DNA from: Pararhodobacter zhoushanensis
GTDB taxonomy: Bacteria; Pseudomonadota; Alphaproteobacteria; Rhodobacterales; Rhodobacteraceae
DNA length: 64,000 bases
NCBI RefSeq assembly: GCF_003990445.1
Contig: NZ_REEZ01000001.1
Span: 62,001 to 126,000 of the forward strand
Direction: 5' to 3'
The position numbers were made by a program, and so were the translations under genes. The notes under the pieces are model-generated. The model saw only the letters and a program-made list of their open reading frames with translations, made no database searches and had not been told where the DNA came from. Below, piece by piece: positions 53,594 to 62,090 of this stretch (its first letter is position 1; each line of letters begins with the position of its first letter).

Positions 53594-55054
53594 ATGGTTA
53601 CAGGGTCGGTTGCACATATGGATCAGGTCACAGACACCCGGCCCGTTCTGGTCGTTGATCTGGATGGAACGCTGATCCGCTCGGATATGCTGTACGAGAC
53701 CTTCTGGTCGGCGTTCTCGCGCGATTGGCGCACGCCGATGCGGGCGGTGGCGGGCCTGTTGCACGGCAAAGCGGCGCTGAAAGCGCGGCTGGCGGCACTG
53801 GGGATGCCTGATCCTGCAACCCTGCCCTATACTCCTGAAGTTCTGGACGAAATCCGCGACTGGCGCGCATCCGGCGGGCGCACGGCGCTGGTGACGGCGG
53901 CGGATCAGTCCATCGCCGATGCGATTGCCGACCACCTCACGCTGTTTGATGAGGTGCATGGCTCGAACGGCGAAACAAATCTCAAGGGCCCGGCCAAGGC
54001 CGCCTTCTTGTGCGAACGGTTCGGCAGCGGGGCCTTCATCTACGCGGGCGACAGCACCGCCGATCTGGCGGTCTGGTCGCAAGCCTCGGGCGCGGTCACG
54101 GTCGGGGCGGACGCCAGCCTGCGCACCAAGGTCGAGGCGCTGCGGCCCGGCACCCGTCATCTGGCGCCAAGACACTCGCTGTTGCCCGCAGCGTTCCGCG
54201 CGATGCGGCCGCACCAATGGGCCAAGAATGCGCTGGTGTTTTTCCCGATGGTGGCCGCGCATGATTTCAACCTTCTGGCGCTGGGGCAGACCATTCTGGC
54301 GGTTATCGCGTTCAGCCTGATGGCCTCGTCGGTCTATCTGCTCAACGACCTGCTCGACATCGGTTCGGACCGCGCCCACCCGCGCAAGCGCAACCGACCG
54401 CTGGCCTCGGGCGCGCTGCCGCTGAAAGCGGGGATGGCAATGGTGCCGTTGCTGCTGGTGATCGGCATCGCCGTGGCGGCGCTGTTGCCGCCGATCTTCA
54501 TGCTGGTGATGGCCGGGTATTACGGCCTGACCATCGCCTATTCGCTGTGGTTCAAGCGCAAGCCGATCCTCGATATCGCGGCACTTGCCAGTCTTTACAC
54601 GATGCGCGTCGTTGCAGGCGGTGCCGCAACCGGGATCGAGCTGTCGGTCTGGCTGCTGGCGTTCTCGGCGTTTTTGTTCTTCTCGCTCGCCGCCGTCAAA
54701 CGACAGGCCGAGCTGGTCGACATGGCTCAACGGGGAGTCGATCAGGCCGCCGGTCGCGGCTACCGCGTGGGCGATCTGCCGGTGATCACGCAGATGGCCA
54801 CGGCCTCGGGGTTTGTCGCCGTGCTGGTGCTGATGCTCTATCTGAATGAGCCCGCGACGCTGACGCTTTACCACCACCCGCTGATGCTGTGGGCGGCCTG
54901 TCTGGTAATGCTGTACTGGATCGCGCGCATGGTACTGGTGGCGCAGCGCGGGCAGATGGACGATGACCCGGTGGTCTATGCCATGCGCGACCCGGCCAGC
55001 CAGCTGGTGGTGCTCATCATCGCCTGCCTCTTTGTCGGAGCGAAAGTGCTGTGA
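53594..55054 (+). CDS. HAD phosphatase fused to UbiA-type decaprenyl-phosphate phosphoribosyltransferase
   Basis: 486 residues. The N-terminal ~190 residues are a HAD phosphatase (DLDGTLIRSD; GDSTADL). The rest is a UbiA-family transferase with about eight helices and the prenyl-diphosphate motif NDLLDIGSDRAHPRKRNRPL, almost the pattern of mycobacterial DPPR synthase Rv3806c, which moves 5-phosphoribose from PRPP to decaprenyl phosphate. The HAD part would remove the 5-phosphate, a step that mycobacteria give to a separate enzyme. Downstream DprE1/DprE2 homologues support this. A later Met (53618) is an alternative start. Confidence 0.82.
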   Translation: MVTGSVAHMDQVTDTRPVLVVDLDGTLIRSDMLYETFWSAFSRDWRTPMRAVAGLLHGKAALKARLAALGMPDPATLPYTPEVLDEIRDWRASGGRTALVTAADQSIADAIADHLTLFDEVHGSNGETNLKGPAKAAFLCERFGSGAFIYAGDSTADLAVWSQASGAVTVGADASLRTKVEALRPGTRHLAPRHSLLPAAFRAMRPHQWAKNALVFFPMVAAHDFNLLALGQTILAVIAFSLMASSVYLLNDLLDIGSDRAHPRKRNRPLASGALPLKAGMAMVPLLLVIGIAVAALLPPIFMLVMAGYYGLTIAYSLWFKRKPILDIAALASLYTMRVVAGGAATGIELSVWLLAFSAFLFFSLAAVKRQAELVDMAQRGVDQAAGRGYRVGDLPVITQMATASGFVAVLVLMLYLNEPATLTLYHHPLMLWAACLVMLYWIARMVLVAQRGQMDDDPVVYAMRDPASQLVVLIIACLFVGAKVL

Positions 55055-55482
55055 GCCAGACCCCAACCGGCTGGACGCTTGTCGTCCGATACAGCGGCTT
55101 CGCCGTTGTCGCCACGCTGGCCAATCTGGGCGCGCAGCGGCTGGTCTTGCAATTGGGCGAGACGCCCGCGCTGTTCGCGCTGGCGGTGCTGGTCGGCACC
55201 GCGTTGGGGCTGGTGGTGAAATATGCGCTGGATAAGCGGTGGATCTTTCTGGACCCTGAGACGGGCGTGAAAGCCAATTCCCGCAAATTCGCGCTCTATA
55301 CGGTGATGGGGCTGGTGACGACGGCGATCTTCTGGGGCAGCGAGACGCTGTTCTGGCAGATCGGCGGCACCCATACCGCGCGCGAGATTGGCGCGGTTCT
55401 GGGGCTGGCCGTCGGCTACATGGTCAAGTATCAGCTGGACAAGCGGTTCGTTTTCACCCCCCCGCTGGCCGAGGGCGTGTGA
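55051..55482 (+). CDS. GtrA family membrane protein
   Basis: A 143-residue protein with four hydrophobic helices and the GtrA motifs KYALDKRWIF and KYQLDKRFVF, each closing a two-helix half. GtrA proteins are thought to flip polyprenyl-phosphate sugars across the inner membrane. In a DPA pathway it could flip decaprenylphosphoryl arabinose, like mycobacterial Rv3789. The GTG start overlaps the previous stop (GTGA at 55051-55054), and its own stop overlaps the DprE1 start. Confidence 0.88.
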   Translation: MSQTPTGWTLVVRYSGFAVVATLANLGAQRLVLQLGETPALFALAVLVGTALGLVVKYALDKRWIFLDPETGVKANSRKFALYTVMGLVTTAIFWGSETLFWQIGGTHTAREIGAVLGLAVGYMVKYQLDKRFVFTPPLAEGV

Positions 55483-56801
55483 TGGATCTGTCAGGCTGGG
55501 GCCGTTACCCGCATCAGGAAACCCGTCTGAGCACCCCGCGCGACGCGCAGGGCGTCGCGGCGTTGCTCGGCGATGGCCCGGTGATCGCGCGCGGGTCGGG
55601 CCGGGCGTATGGCGATCCGGCGATCGGGGCGCATGCTGTCTCGACCCGGCACCTTAACCACATGATCGCTTTCGATGACGCGACGGGTGAGCTGGTCGCG
55701 GAATCCGGCGTGACGCTGGGCGAGATCATGGACGCCTTCCTGCCGCGCGGCTGGTTTCTCAGCGTGACGCCGGGGACGAAGTTCGTCTCATTGGGCGGCG
55801 CGATTGCCGCCGATGTGCATGGCAAGAACCACCATTCCGAGGGATCTTTCGGCGTCTTCGTCGACTGGTTCGACCTGATGGGCGCCGATGGCAGCGTCAC
55901 CCGCTGCTCGCGCAACGACAACGCCGATCTGTTTCGCTGGACGCTGGGCGGCATGGGCCTGACCGGCATCATTCTGCGCGCCGCGATCCGGCTCAAGAAG
56001 GTCGAAAGCGGCTGGATCCGCCAGACCACCATCGCGACCCGCAATCTGGATGAGGCGCTGGCTGCCTTCGAGCAAACCTACGACGCAACCTACAGCATGG
56101 CGTGGATCGACTGCGCGGCGACCGGCGCGAAGATGGGCCGCTCGATCGTGATGAACGGTGAGCATGCAACGCGCGATGAACTCCCCCCCCTCGCACGCCC
56201 GCGCCCTTTGGACACCGCCCTGCACCGCAATCTGAGCGTGCCGTTCGACTTCCCCGGCTTTGCGCTGAACCCGTGGTCGATCCGCGCCTTCAACGAGCTT
56301 TACTATTTCAAGGGCAAGCGCACGCCACCGACCAGCATCGTGGGCCTCGACTCGTTCTTCTATCCGCTCGACGCGATCCGTAACTGGAACCGCATCTATG
56401 GCCGCAAGGGTTTCATGCAGTTCCAATGCGTCGTGCCGCTCGAAAGCCACGCCGAAGGGCTGCGCGCGATCCTGAACGCGATCACCCGCACCGGGGCCGG
56501 CTCGTTTCTGGCTGTCCTCAAGCGCTTTGGCCCGCAAGACAGCCGCCTGTCCTTTCCGATGGAGGGCTACACGCTCGCCCTCGATTTCCCCCTGACCCGC
56601 CGGAGCCTCGACCTGATGCCCGAACTTGACCGTATCACCGCCGATCACGGCGGGCGCTTCTATCTGGCGAAAGACAGCCGGATGAGCGCCGACACCCTGC
56701 GCCGCACCGATCCGCGCTGGCAGGCCTTCGCCGAGATGCGCCGTCAACAGGGGCTAACGCAGGCCTTCGCCTCGGCCCAAAGCGAAAGGCTGGGACTATG
56801 A
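55482..56801 (+). CDS. DprE1-like decaprenylphosphoryl-ribose 2'-oxidase
   Basis: A 439-residue VAO-family FAD enzyme that oxidises the 2'-OH of decaprenylphosphoryl ribose. It aligns along its length with M. tuberculosis DprE1: SGWGRYP, ARGSGRAYGD, VHGKNHHSEGSFG, GGMGLTGI, LKRFGPQDSRLSFPMEGYTL and FYLAKDSR with the active-site Lys397. The Cys387 targeted by benzothiazinones is Ala366 here (GYTLALDFP against GWNICVDFP). Start at ATG 55482; a GTG at 55479 is possible. Two-base-scale overlaps on both sides show tight coupling with gtrA and dprE2. Confidence 0.9.
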   Translation: MDLSGWGRYPHQETRLSTPRDAQGVAALLGDGPVIARGSGRAYGDPAIGAHAVSTRHLNHMIAFDDATGELVAESGVTLGEIMDAFLPRGWFLSVTPGTKFVSLGGAIAADVHGKNHHSEGSFGVFVDWFDLMGADGSVTRCSRNDNADLFRWTLGGMGLTGIILRAAIRLKKVESGWIRQTTIATRNLDEALAAFEQTYDATYSMAWIDCAATGAKMGRSIVMNGEHATRDELPPLARPRPLDTALHRNLSVPFDFPGFALNPWSIRAFNELYYFKGKRTPPTSIVGLDSFFYPLDAIRNWNRIYGRKGFMQFQCVVPLESHAEGLRAILNAITRTGAGSFLAVLKRFGPQDSRLSFPMEGYTLALDFPLTRRSLDLMPELDRITADHGGRFYLAKDSRMSADTLRRTDPRWQAFAEMRRQQGLTQAFASAQSERLGL

Positions 56802-57529
56802 GCAGCGTTCTGATCCTCGGTGCCCGCTCGGACATCGCCCGCGCCTGCGCGCAGCACTACGCCAGGCAAGGCTACGCCGTGCAACTCGCCGCCCGCGACG
56901 CCGCCAGCCTTGAAGCCGACGCCACCGACCTGCACCTGCGCCACGGCGTCCCGGTGACCTGCCACGCCTTTGACGTGCTCGACACCGCCAGCTTTGCCGG
57001 GTTCATCGAGGCCCTGCCCATCCTGCCCGACACGGTGATCTGCGCCGTGGGCTTCATGGGCGACCAAGCCGAAAGCGAGCGTGACCCGCAGGCCGCTGCG
57101 CTGGTGATGCGCTCGAACTATGAAGGCCCGTCGCTGATCCTCAGCCTGCTGGCCGACCGCTTTGCCGAGCGCAATTCCGGCACGCTGGTCGGCATTTCCT
57201 CGGTCGCAGGCGACCGGGGGCGCGCGTCGAATTATGTCTATGGCTCGGCCAAGGCGGGGTTCACCGCCTTCCTCAGCGGGTTGCGCAACCGTCTGTCGCG
57301 CACCAGGGTGCAGGTGATCACCGTCAAGCCGGGCTTCGTTGCGACCCGGATGACCGAGGGCATGGACCTGAACCCCCGCCTGACCGCCCAGCCCGACGAG
57401 GTGGCCCGCGCGATCTGGACCGCACAGGACAAGGGCCGCAACGTGATCTATGTGCGCGGCATCTGGCGGCTGGTGATGACCATCATCCGCCTGCTGCCCG
57501 AGGCGCTGTTCAAAAAGACCAGCCTCTGA
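56798..57529 (+). CDS. DprE2-like decaprenylphosphoryl-2-keto-pentose reductase
   Basis: A 243-residue SDR that would reduce the 2-keto intermediate to decaprenylphosphoryl arabinose. It has the atypical cofactor motif GARSDIARA (as in DprE2), the active-site region SSVAGDRGRASNYVYGSAKAG with Ser/Tyr/Lys, VKPGFVATRMT and a hydrophobic C-terminal helix (RGIWRLVMTIIRLLPEALF). The ATG overlaps the DprE1 stop. Together these two genes make the epimerase pair of the DPA route. Confidence 0.88.
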   Translation: MSSVLILGARSDIARACAQHYARQGYAVQLAARDAASLEADATDLHLRHGVPVTCHAFDVLDTASFAGFIEALPILPDTVICAVGFMGDQAESERDPQAAALVMRSNYEGPSLILSLLADRFAERNSGTLVGISSVAGDRGRASNYVYGSAKAGFTAFLSGLRNRLSRTRVQVITVKPGFVATRMTEGMDLNPRLTAQPDEVARAIWTAQDKGRNVIYVRGIWRLVMTIIRLLPEALFKKTSL

Positions 57530-57535
57530 GCAGCA

Positions 57536-57557
57536 CTGACGCCCGTCAGGGCGTCAG
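57536..57557. terminator. Hairpin between convergent dprE2-like and RCC1 genes
   Basis: CTGACGCCC (57536-57544) pairs perfectly with GGGCGTCAG (57549-57557) around GTCA, seven bases after the reductase stop. No U-tract follows, so a bidirectional pause/termination role is only plausible. It overlaps the restored 3' end of the RCC1 gene. Confidence 0.45.
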
Positions 57558-57931
57558 CTCCGGCATCGGCTCGCTCGAGGCGGTTGTCGTGCCCCCCCCA
57601 ACTGGCCCTCGGCTTTCCGCCCCCAGTACCGCAGCCGCCCCAGCGCCGCGATAGCGCAGCTGTGCGACTCACCCGCGCCGATAGCCCTCACTGGCGACAA
57701 GATCCCGTGCACCCGACGCGCAAAACGCCAGCCTCTCGCCCTGCCCGAGCCAAGCTGGCCCTGAACATTCGCTCCCCAGCACAAAACCGCGCCATCGGCG
57801 ACACGCCCGCAGGCGTGAAAGGGTGCCGCCTCGATTTCCAGAAAATGCGCGTCCGTCCGCGCCCGCAAAATCGCTGGCGCACCCACCATGCCGAGGGCTA
57901 CGACTGCAAGCCACATCAACACCTTGACCAT
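57546..57931 (-). pseudogene. RCC1-repeat protein gene with a frameshift in a poly-G tract
   Basis: From ATG 57931 (GGGAG 8 bp upstream) the frame encodes a membrane/signal helix (VKVLMWLAVVALGMVG) and two RCC1-type units with VLCWGANVQGQLG and LRYWGRKAEGQLG. Inside the second, at 57592-57599, eight Gs (minus strand) shift the frame, and the tail becomes GARQPPRASRCRS, ending at 57554. One more G would give GGTTTASSEPMPELTP ending at 57546, a natural RCC1 continuation. So this is a disrupted gene, a phase-variable tract or a base-calling error. The first unit also has unusual Arg-rich sequence. Confidence 0.65.
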
Positions 57932-58139
57932 GATATCGCTCCCGGGATGCGCCACGCCTCGGGCGGGGCGGAACCGGGCGAGAGCGTGGCATGCCGCCTG
58001 AAATCGCGCTGGAGATTTTCGCACCCATACCGCGAGTCCCGTGTTACCCTTCGCGCAGGTGCTGCGCAGGTCGGCAAGGCGCCGCCGATCCGTCGCGACA
58101 TCCAAGATGCCTTCATTGCCGGTTAAGACAATCGCCGGT

Positions 58140-59801
58140 ATGTGGATAAGTATGACGAGGGACACACAAGAATTGCGCACCGCAAAGATGCGCCTGAACG
58201 CGGCTGCTCGGCCGTTGACGCTGGTTGCTACGGGGTTGAGCGCGCTCGCCCTGGTGGCGGTCAGCGCCCAGATGCTCTGGCAACCGGCGCCGCAAGCAAC
58301 GCTTGCAGCGGCAAGCGACGTGCCACGGTCCGCAGGCGCTCAACCCGCCGCGTCTGGCAGCCCTGCACCACAGGTGTGGCTGGCGTCGCTGAATTCGCCG
58401 CAGGTGACAGGCTTCGCCGCGCATGACTACGCGGATGAGGCGGTCTTTCCCCGCCGCACGCCTCAAGCGGCGCGACCTCCGATACCCGCCGCTCCGGCAG
58501 CTGACGCCTCGGAAACCGCAGCCCCCGAGGTCGTCGCTGCGCCGGAAGGCAGCTTGCTGACACGAGGGGAACGCACCACCAGCGTTCCGGTTCCCGCCCC
58601 GGCACAAATTATTTTGCGGGCACCTCGCGCGGTACCGCCGCCCCGCCCGCAAGTTGTCCCGCAGCCTGACGCGGTGGCCACCGACGAGCCGCCGCTCGAC
58701 GCCCAGCAACTCGCGGCCCTGCGCGCCCCCACCCATTCGCCCACGCCGCGCGCGCGGCCCTTCACGCCTCAGGTGGCCGACACAGCGCCCGCCCAAACCC
58801 AGGCCGCGCCCGGTCAGATCGTTCTGGCCAGCCTCGGCGGCGACACAACCAGCCTGATCCGCTCGCGCCTGCCACAACCGCGCCCTGAGGCCGTTACCCG
58901 TCTCGCCAGCGCCTCGCTCGATACGCCGCAACCGACAGCGCCGCGCGCGCAGGCGCCTGCCCCGTCGCTCTCGGTGCCACCGCTGACTTCGGCCATCGCC
59001 GGACAATCCGACCGCTGCGAAAGCAACCTCACGCGCGCCATCCCTCGCCGTGCACGCAATGCCGGTGACGGCAGCAGCGTGATCGGCCGCCTGACCGGCA
59101 GCGGCGGTGGCGAGCGTGACAACGCGGTGATCTCCGAGGTTCTCGCGGGCAATATTCCTGACTTCCTTCGTGATCTGGTGCCCGTGACTTTCAACGGCAC
59201 CGGCGCGAGCGGTCAGCCCACCCGCGTCACCATCTGCGTCACGCCCGACTACCTCGCCGTCGGCTCGGACAGCGATTTCGTCCGCGTGCCACTGGGCCTG
59301 CCCGCCGCAATGCGGGTGGCAGAACGGTTCGACATGGTGCTGCCGACGACCCGCATGGTCGACGCGATCTACCAGCAAGCCGCGATCCACCTCAGCCCCG
59401 CACCGATGGAGCCGAACGGTCAGATGGCCTCGACCAACTACTTCCTGCGCCACAACGCCACAGTCGAAGGCCAGCGCCGTCAGGCGGGTGGCCATCTCGG
59501 TCAACTGGTTTCGGGTCACAAGAAGGACCTCGTGCTGACCAACCGCCTGCAATCGCATCCCGGTCGCGTCGCCATCTACGGCTGGCACCGCCGCAACGGT
59601 CAGGCGATCCAGCCGCTCAGCACCGTCCACGGCGCGCAATACGCCGATTACAGCCACGGCATCCGGCTGGTCGCCCGCCGCGCCTATGTCAACGGCCGCG
59701 CCGTGGACCTGCGCGATCTGCTCTCGGACAGCCGCCTTGCCGGGCTGGTCAGCGCCGAAGGCACCATCTCGAACCGCCAGCTTCTCGCCCTCGCCGACTG
59801 A
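58140..59801 (+). CDS. Membrane-anchored Pro/Ala-rich protein with conserved C-terminal domain, unknown function
   Basis: About 553 residues. A short charged N-terminus, one membrane helix (LTLVATGLSALALVAVSA), ~270 residues rich in Pro, Ala, Arg and Gln (a periplasm-spanning linker), then a compact ~240-residue domain from CESNLTRAIP to the end. It contains FVRVPLGLPAAMRVAERF, LPTTRMVDAIY, RVAIYGWHRRNG and STVHGAQYADYSHGIRLV, with conserved-looking His and Tyr. I do not recognise the domain. Other starts are ATGs at 58152 and 58188. A strong terminator follows. Confidence 0.75.
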   Translation: MWISMTRDTQELRTAKMRLNAAARPLTLVATGLSALALVAVSAQMLWQPAPQATLAAASDVPRSAGAQPAASGSPAPQVWLASLNSPQVTGFAAHDYADEAVFPRRTPQAARPPIPAAPAADASETAAPEVVAAPEGSLLTRGERTTSVPVPAPAQIILRAPRAVPPPRPQVVPQPDAVATDEPPLDAQQLAALRAPTHSPTPRARPFTPQVADTAPAQTQAAPGQIVLASLGGDTTSLIRSRLPQPRPEAVTRLASASLDTPQPTAPRAQAPAPSLSVPPLTSAIAGQSDRCESNLTRAIPRRARNAGDGSSVIGRLTGSGGGERDNAVISEVLAGNIPDFLRDLVPVTFNGTGASGQPTRVTICVTPDYLAVGSDSDFVRVPLGLPAAMRVAERFDMVLPTTRMVDAIYQQAAIHLSPAPMEPNGQMASTNYFLRHNATVEGQRRQAGGHLGQLVSGHKKDLVLTNRLQSHPGRVAIYGWHRRNGQAIQPLSTVHGAQYADYSHGIRLVARRAYVNGRAVDLRDLLSDSRLAGLVSAEGTISNRQLLALAD

Positions 59802-59824
59802 CCCACCCGCGAGACACCAAACCC

Positions 59825-59857
59825 AAAAGGCGCGTCCTCGTCCGGCGCGCCTTTTTC
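59825..59857 (+). terminator. Intrinsic terminator after the Pro/Ala-rich protein gene
   Basis: AAAAGGCGCG (59825-59834) pairs with CGCGCCTTTT (59846-59855) around an 11-base loop, then TCTT. A 10-bp perfect stem with U-run, 24 bp after the stop. Confidence 0.85.
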
Positions 59858-59891
59858 TTATCATCTGTCTAAAAATATCCACGGGGGGATT

Positions 59892-59950
59892 TTCAAGGGG
59901 GGCGCGTGCGTCCCCCTTGAAGCAGGGGGCCCGGGGGGCGGCAGCCCCCC
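59892..59950. repeat. Twin GC-rich hairpins, intergenic element
   Basis: TTCAAGGGGG / CCCCCTTGAA (59892-59901 with 59912-59921) and GGGGGGC / GCCCCCC (59933-59939 with 59944-59950) form two perfect stems in the gap between convergent genes. It looks like a dispersed intergenic hairpin element and may end the leftward PLP-enzyme transcript. Confidence 0.55.
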
Positions 59951-59977
59951 GCACTAATAGTAAACGCACCTACAGGC

Positions 59978-61159
59978 TCACACCGCCTGTGACGCCGCCA
60001 CCGCTTTAGAGAACTCGCTCTTCAACAGCCCGATATCCTCGATCCCCACCGACACCCGGAAGAACCCTTCCGTGATCCCCAGCGCGGCCCGTGCTTCAGG
60101 CGCCAAAGCCCGGTGCGAGGACGACGCCGGATGCGACAGCGTGGTGCCGATGTCGCCCAGCGTCGGCGCAAAGGCCAGATCGGGTGCACCACGGGTCAGC
60201 GCGTTCGCCTGAGCGCGGTCGCCCTCGATCACGAAACTCACCATATGGCCGCCGCGCTCGCCCAGCAGCGACACCGCGCGGTTCTGGTCCGGGTGGTCCG
60301 AGCGCGTCGGATACAGCACTTTCTTCACCCCCGGCAGCGTCGCCAGATGATCGGCCAGCGCCGCGGCATTCGCCTCGGCCCGGTCATAGCGCAGCTCGAA
60401 TGAATAGAGCCCGCGCTCGGCCAGCCAGCAATCGAAGGGGCTGGGCGTCATCCCCGTGGTCACGGCGAAATCATAGATCGCCTTGCGCAGCGCTGGGTCT
60501 TTGGTCGCCGTATAGCCCAGCGTCGCGTCCGAGTGCCCGGACAGGATCTTGGTCACCGAATGGATGACGATATCCGCGCCATGCTCGAACGGGCGGAAGC
60601 CGCGCGGCGTGGTGAAGGTGTTGTCGATCGCCAGCAACACGCCCTTTTCGCGCGCGACAGCGGCGATGCCCTCGATATCCGCCACCCGCAGCGTCGGGTT
60701 CGAGACGACTTCGAGCAGGATCATCTTCGTCTCGGGCCGGATCGCCGCGGCAAAGGCGCGCGCATCGGTCGAATCGGCCAGCGAGGTGGCGATGCCAAAG
60801 CGGTTCAGATCCTGCCCCATCAGCCGCAGCGAGCGGCCGTAAAGCTGATCGCCCCCCAGCACGTGATCGCCCGCCTTCAGCACACCCATCAGCGCTGCCG
60901 TCACCGCCGCCATGCCCGAACCGGTGATCAACCCGCCCTCGGCCCCTTCCAGCATGTCAATCTTCTCGGCCAGCACCTGCGCGTTGGGGTGTCCTTCGCG
61001 CGCATAGGTAAAGCCCGGATTGGTGCCCGCGTATTGCGCATCCAGCGTGTCGGGATCGGGCGAGGCATAGACCACCGAGGGCTGCAGCGGCGTGACCACC
61101 GGGCGCGAGGCGCTGGCGGGCCAGGGCGTGCGACGAACCAGCGAAGGGGTATCGGACAT
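59978..61159 (-). CDS. Cys/Met-metabolism PLP enzyme (trans-sulfuration family)
   Basis: A 393-residue PLP-dependent enzyme of the cystathionine gamma-synthase/beta-lyase/O-acylhomoserine sulfhydrylase family. The PLP Lys lies in HSVTKILSGHSD; LLEVVSNPTLRVADI and AIDNTFTTP bind the cofactor; the C-terminal GDIGTTLSHPASSSHRAL fixes the substrate carboxylate. The TLGDIGTTLSHPA tail and the FDCWLAERGLYS segment fit cystathionine beta-lyase-like enzymes, but the reaction cannot be settled by eye. AAGGAG lies 7 bp before ATG 61159. Confidence 0.85.
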   Translation of the reverse strand: MSDTPSLVRRTPWPASASRPVVTPLQPSVVYASPDPDTLDAQYAGTNPGFTYAREGHPNAQVLAEKIDMLEGAEGGLITGSGMAAVTAALMGVLKAGDHVLGGDQLYGRSLRLMGQDLNRFGIATSLADSTDARAFAAAIRPETKMILLEVVSNPTLRVADIEGIAAVAREKGVLLAIDNTFTTPRGFRPFEHGADIVIHSVTKILSGHSDATLGYTATKDPALRKAIYDFAVTTGMTPSPFDCWLAERGLYSFELRYDRAEANAAALADHLATLPGVKKVLYPTRSDHPDQNRAVSLLGERGGHMVSFVIEGDRAQANALTRGAPDLAFAPTLGDIGTTLSHPASSSHRALAPEARAALGITEGFFRVSVGIEDIGLLKSEFSKAVAASQAV

Positions 61160-61220
61160 GGGCAATCTCCTTTTCTTCCCCAGTTGATGACACGCGGCCA
61201 AGCCCCCCGCAAGACATGCA

Positions 61221-61259
61221 AAAACCCCCGGACGCGCGCGGCGTCCGGGGGCTGTTTTT
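61221..61259. terminator. Bidirectional terminator between bioY and the PLP-enzyme gene
   Basis: CCCCCGGACGC (61225-61235) and GCGTCCGGGGG (61241-61251) form a perfect 11-bp stem, with A-run on one side and T-run on the other. On the minus strand it ends bioY, 19 bp after its stop. Confidence 0.85.
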
Positions 61260-61277
61260 CAGGCAGTCGGGGGCAGC

Positions 61278-61850
61278 TTAGCCGCGACGGGCGCGCAGCG
61301 TGGTCCAGGCACCCGTGACGATCAGCGCCGCGATCACCGACTTGACCAGATCACCGGCCAGAAACGGCAGCATCCCGCGCGACACAGCGCCGCCCAGATC
61401 CAGCGGGGTCACAGCGGTCAGCCAGATCAGGCCCGGCACATACAGCAGCGCCGAGATCGCCGCGACACCCAGAGCCGTGCCAAGGAAGCCGCGCGCCACG
61501 CCCCGCTCGGCCAGCAGGCCAGCGGCATAGGCCATGGCAACAAAGCCGATCAGGAAGCCACCGGTAGGCCCGAACAGATAGGCCGCACCCGCAGCACCGT
61601 TCGAGAACACCGGCAGCCCCATGGCACCCTCGGCCAGATAGGTCAGCACCGCCGCCGCGCCCAGACGCGAGCCCGCGACCAGACCGACCATGAGCACGGC
61701 GAGCGTTTGCAGGGTCATCGGAACCGGCAGCATCGGTACGCTGACCTGCGCGCCCAGAGCGACCACCGCAGAGCCGCCGACAACGGCGAGCAGTTTGGTG
61801 AGCAGCGATTGCGTGCCAAAAGAGGCCTGAAGTAGAGTTTGCTGGGCCAT
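61278..61850 (-). CDS. bioY: Biotin transporter substrate-specificity subunit BioY
   Basis: A 190-residue ECF-type S-component with six hydrophobic segments. Family features: VSVPMLPVPMTLQTLAVLMVG, LTYLAEGAMGLPVF, YLFGPTGGFLIGFV and a closing FLAGDLVKSVIAA. No bioM/bioN genes are next to it, so it either works alone or with shared ECF components elsewhere. A GGGAG site precedes the ATG. The gene is flanked by its own terminator and is divergent from an SDR gene over a 240-bp gap. Confidence 0.92.
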   Translation of the reverse strand: MAQQTLLQASFGTQSLLTKLLAVVGGSAVVALGAQVSVPMLPVPMTLQTLAVLMVGLVAGSRLGAAAVLTYLAEGAMGLPVFSNGAAGAAYLFGPTGGFLIGFVAMAYAAGLLAERGVARGFLGTALGVAAISALLYVPGLIWLTAVTPLDLGGAVSRGMLPFLAGDLVKSVIAALIVTGAWTTLRARRG

Positions 61851-62090
61851 GAGGGTCTCCCTGTTCGTCGGTCCAAGTTGACGTGTTTATCCGGTGTCGG
61901 CGCGGTCGGGTCAAGCGGCGCGCGCGCCCTCGGCAACTTTACTGCGCGTTGACTTTGCAAACCCCGGCGTCTGCTAATTTCAAAACTTCGCAATCAGGAC
62001 CGGGCGCGAATCCGCGCCCTGCAGCACCCCGTCGCGGGCGCGTCCCATCGCCGCCTTGCATGGCGCGGGACGCGATGGCATGAGCGCAGC

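Noticed and set aside
53447-55066. Minus-strand open frame of about 539 codons opposite the HAD-UbiA gene
   Set aside because: Antisense shadow of a polytopic membrane protein; His/Arg/Gln-rich.
58113-59969. Minus-strand open frame of about 618 codons opposite the Pro/Ala-rich protein
   Set aside because: Reads through the plus-strand terminator hairpin; Arg/Gly-rich shadow of a repetitive linker.
61160-61277. Possible SAM riboswitch ahead of the Cys/Met PLP enzyme
   Set aside because: Only about 60 bp remain between the bioY terminator and the start, and no SAM-II or SAM-V consensus is visible.
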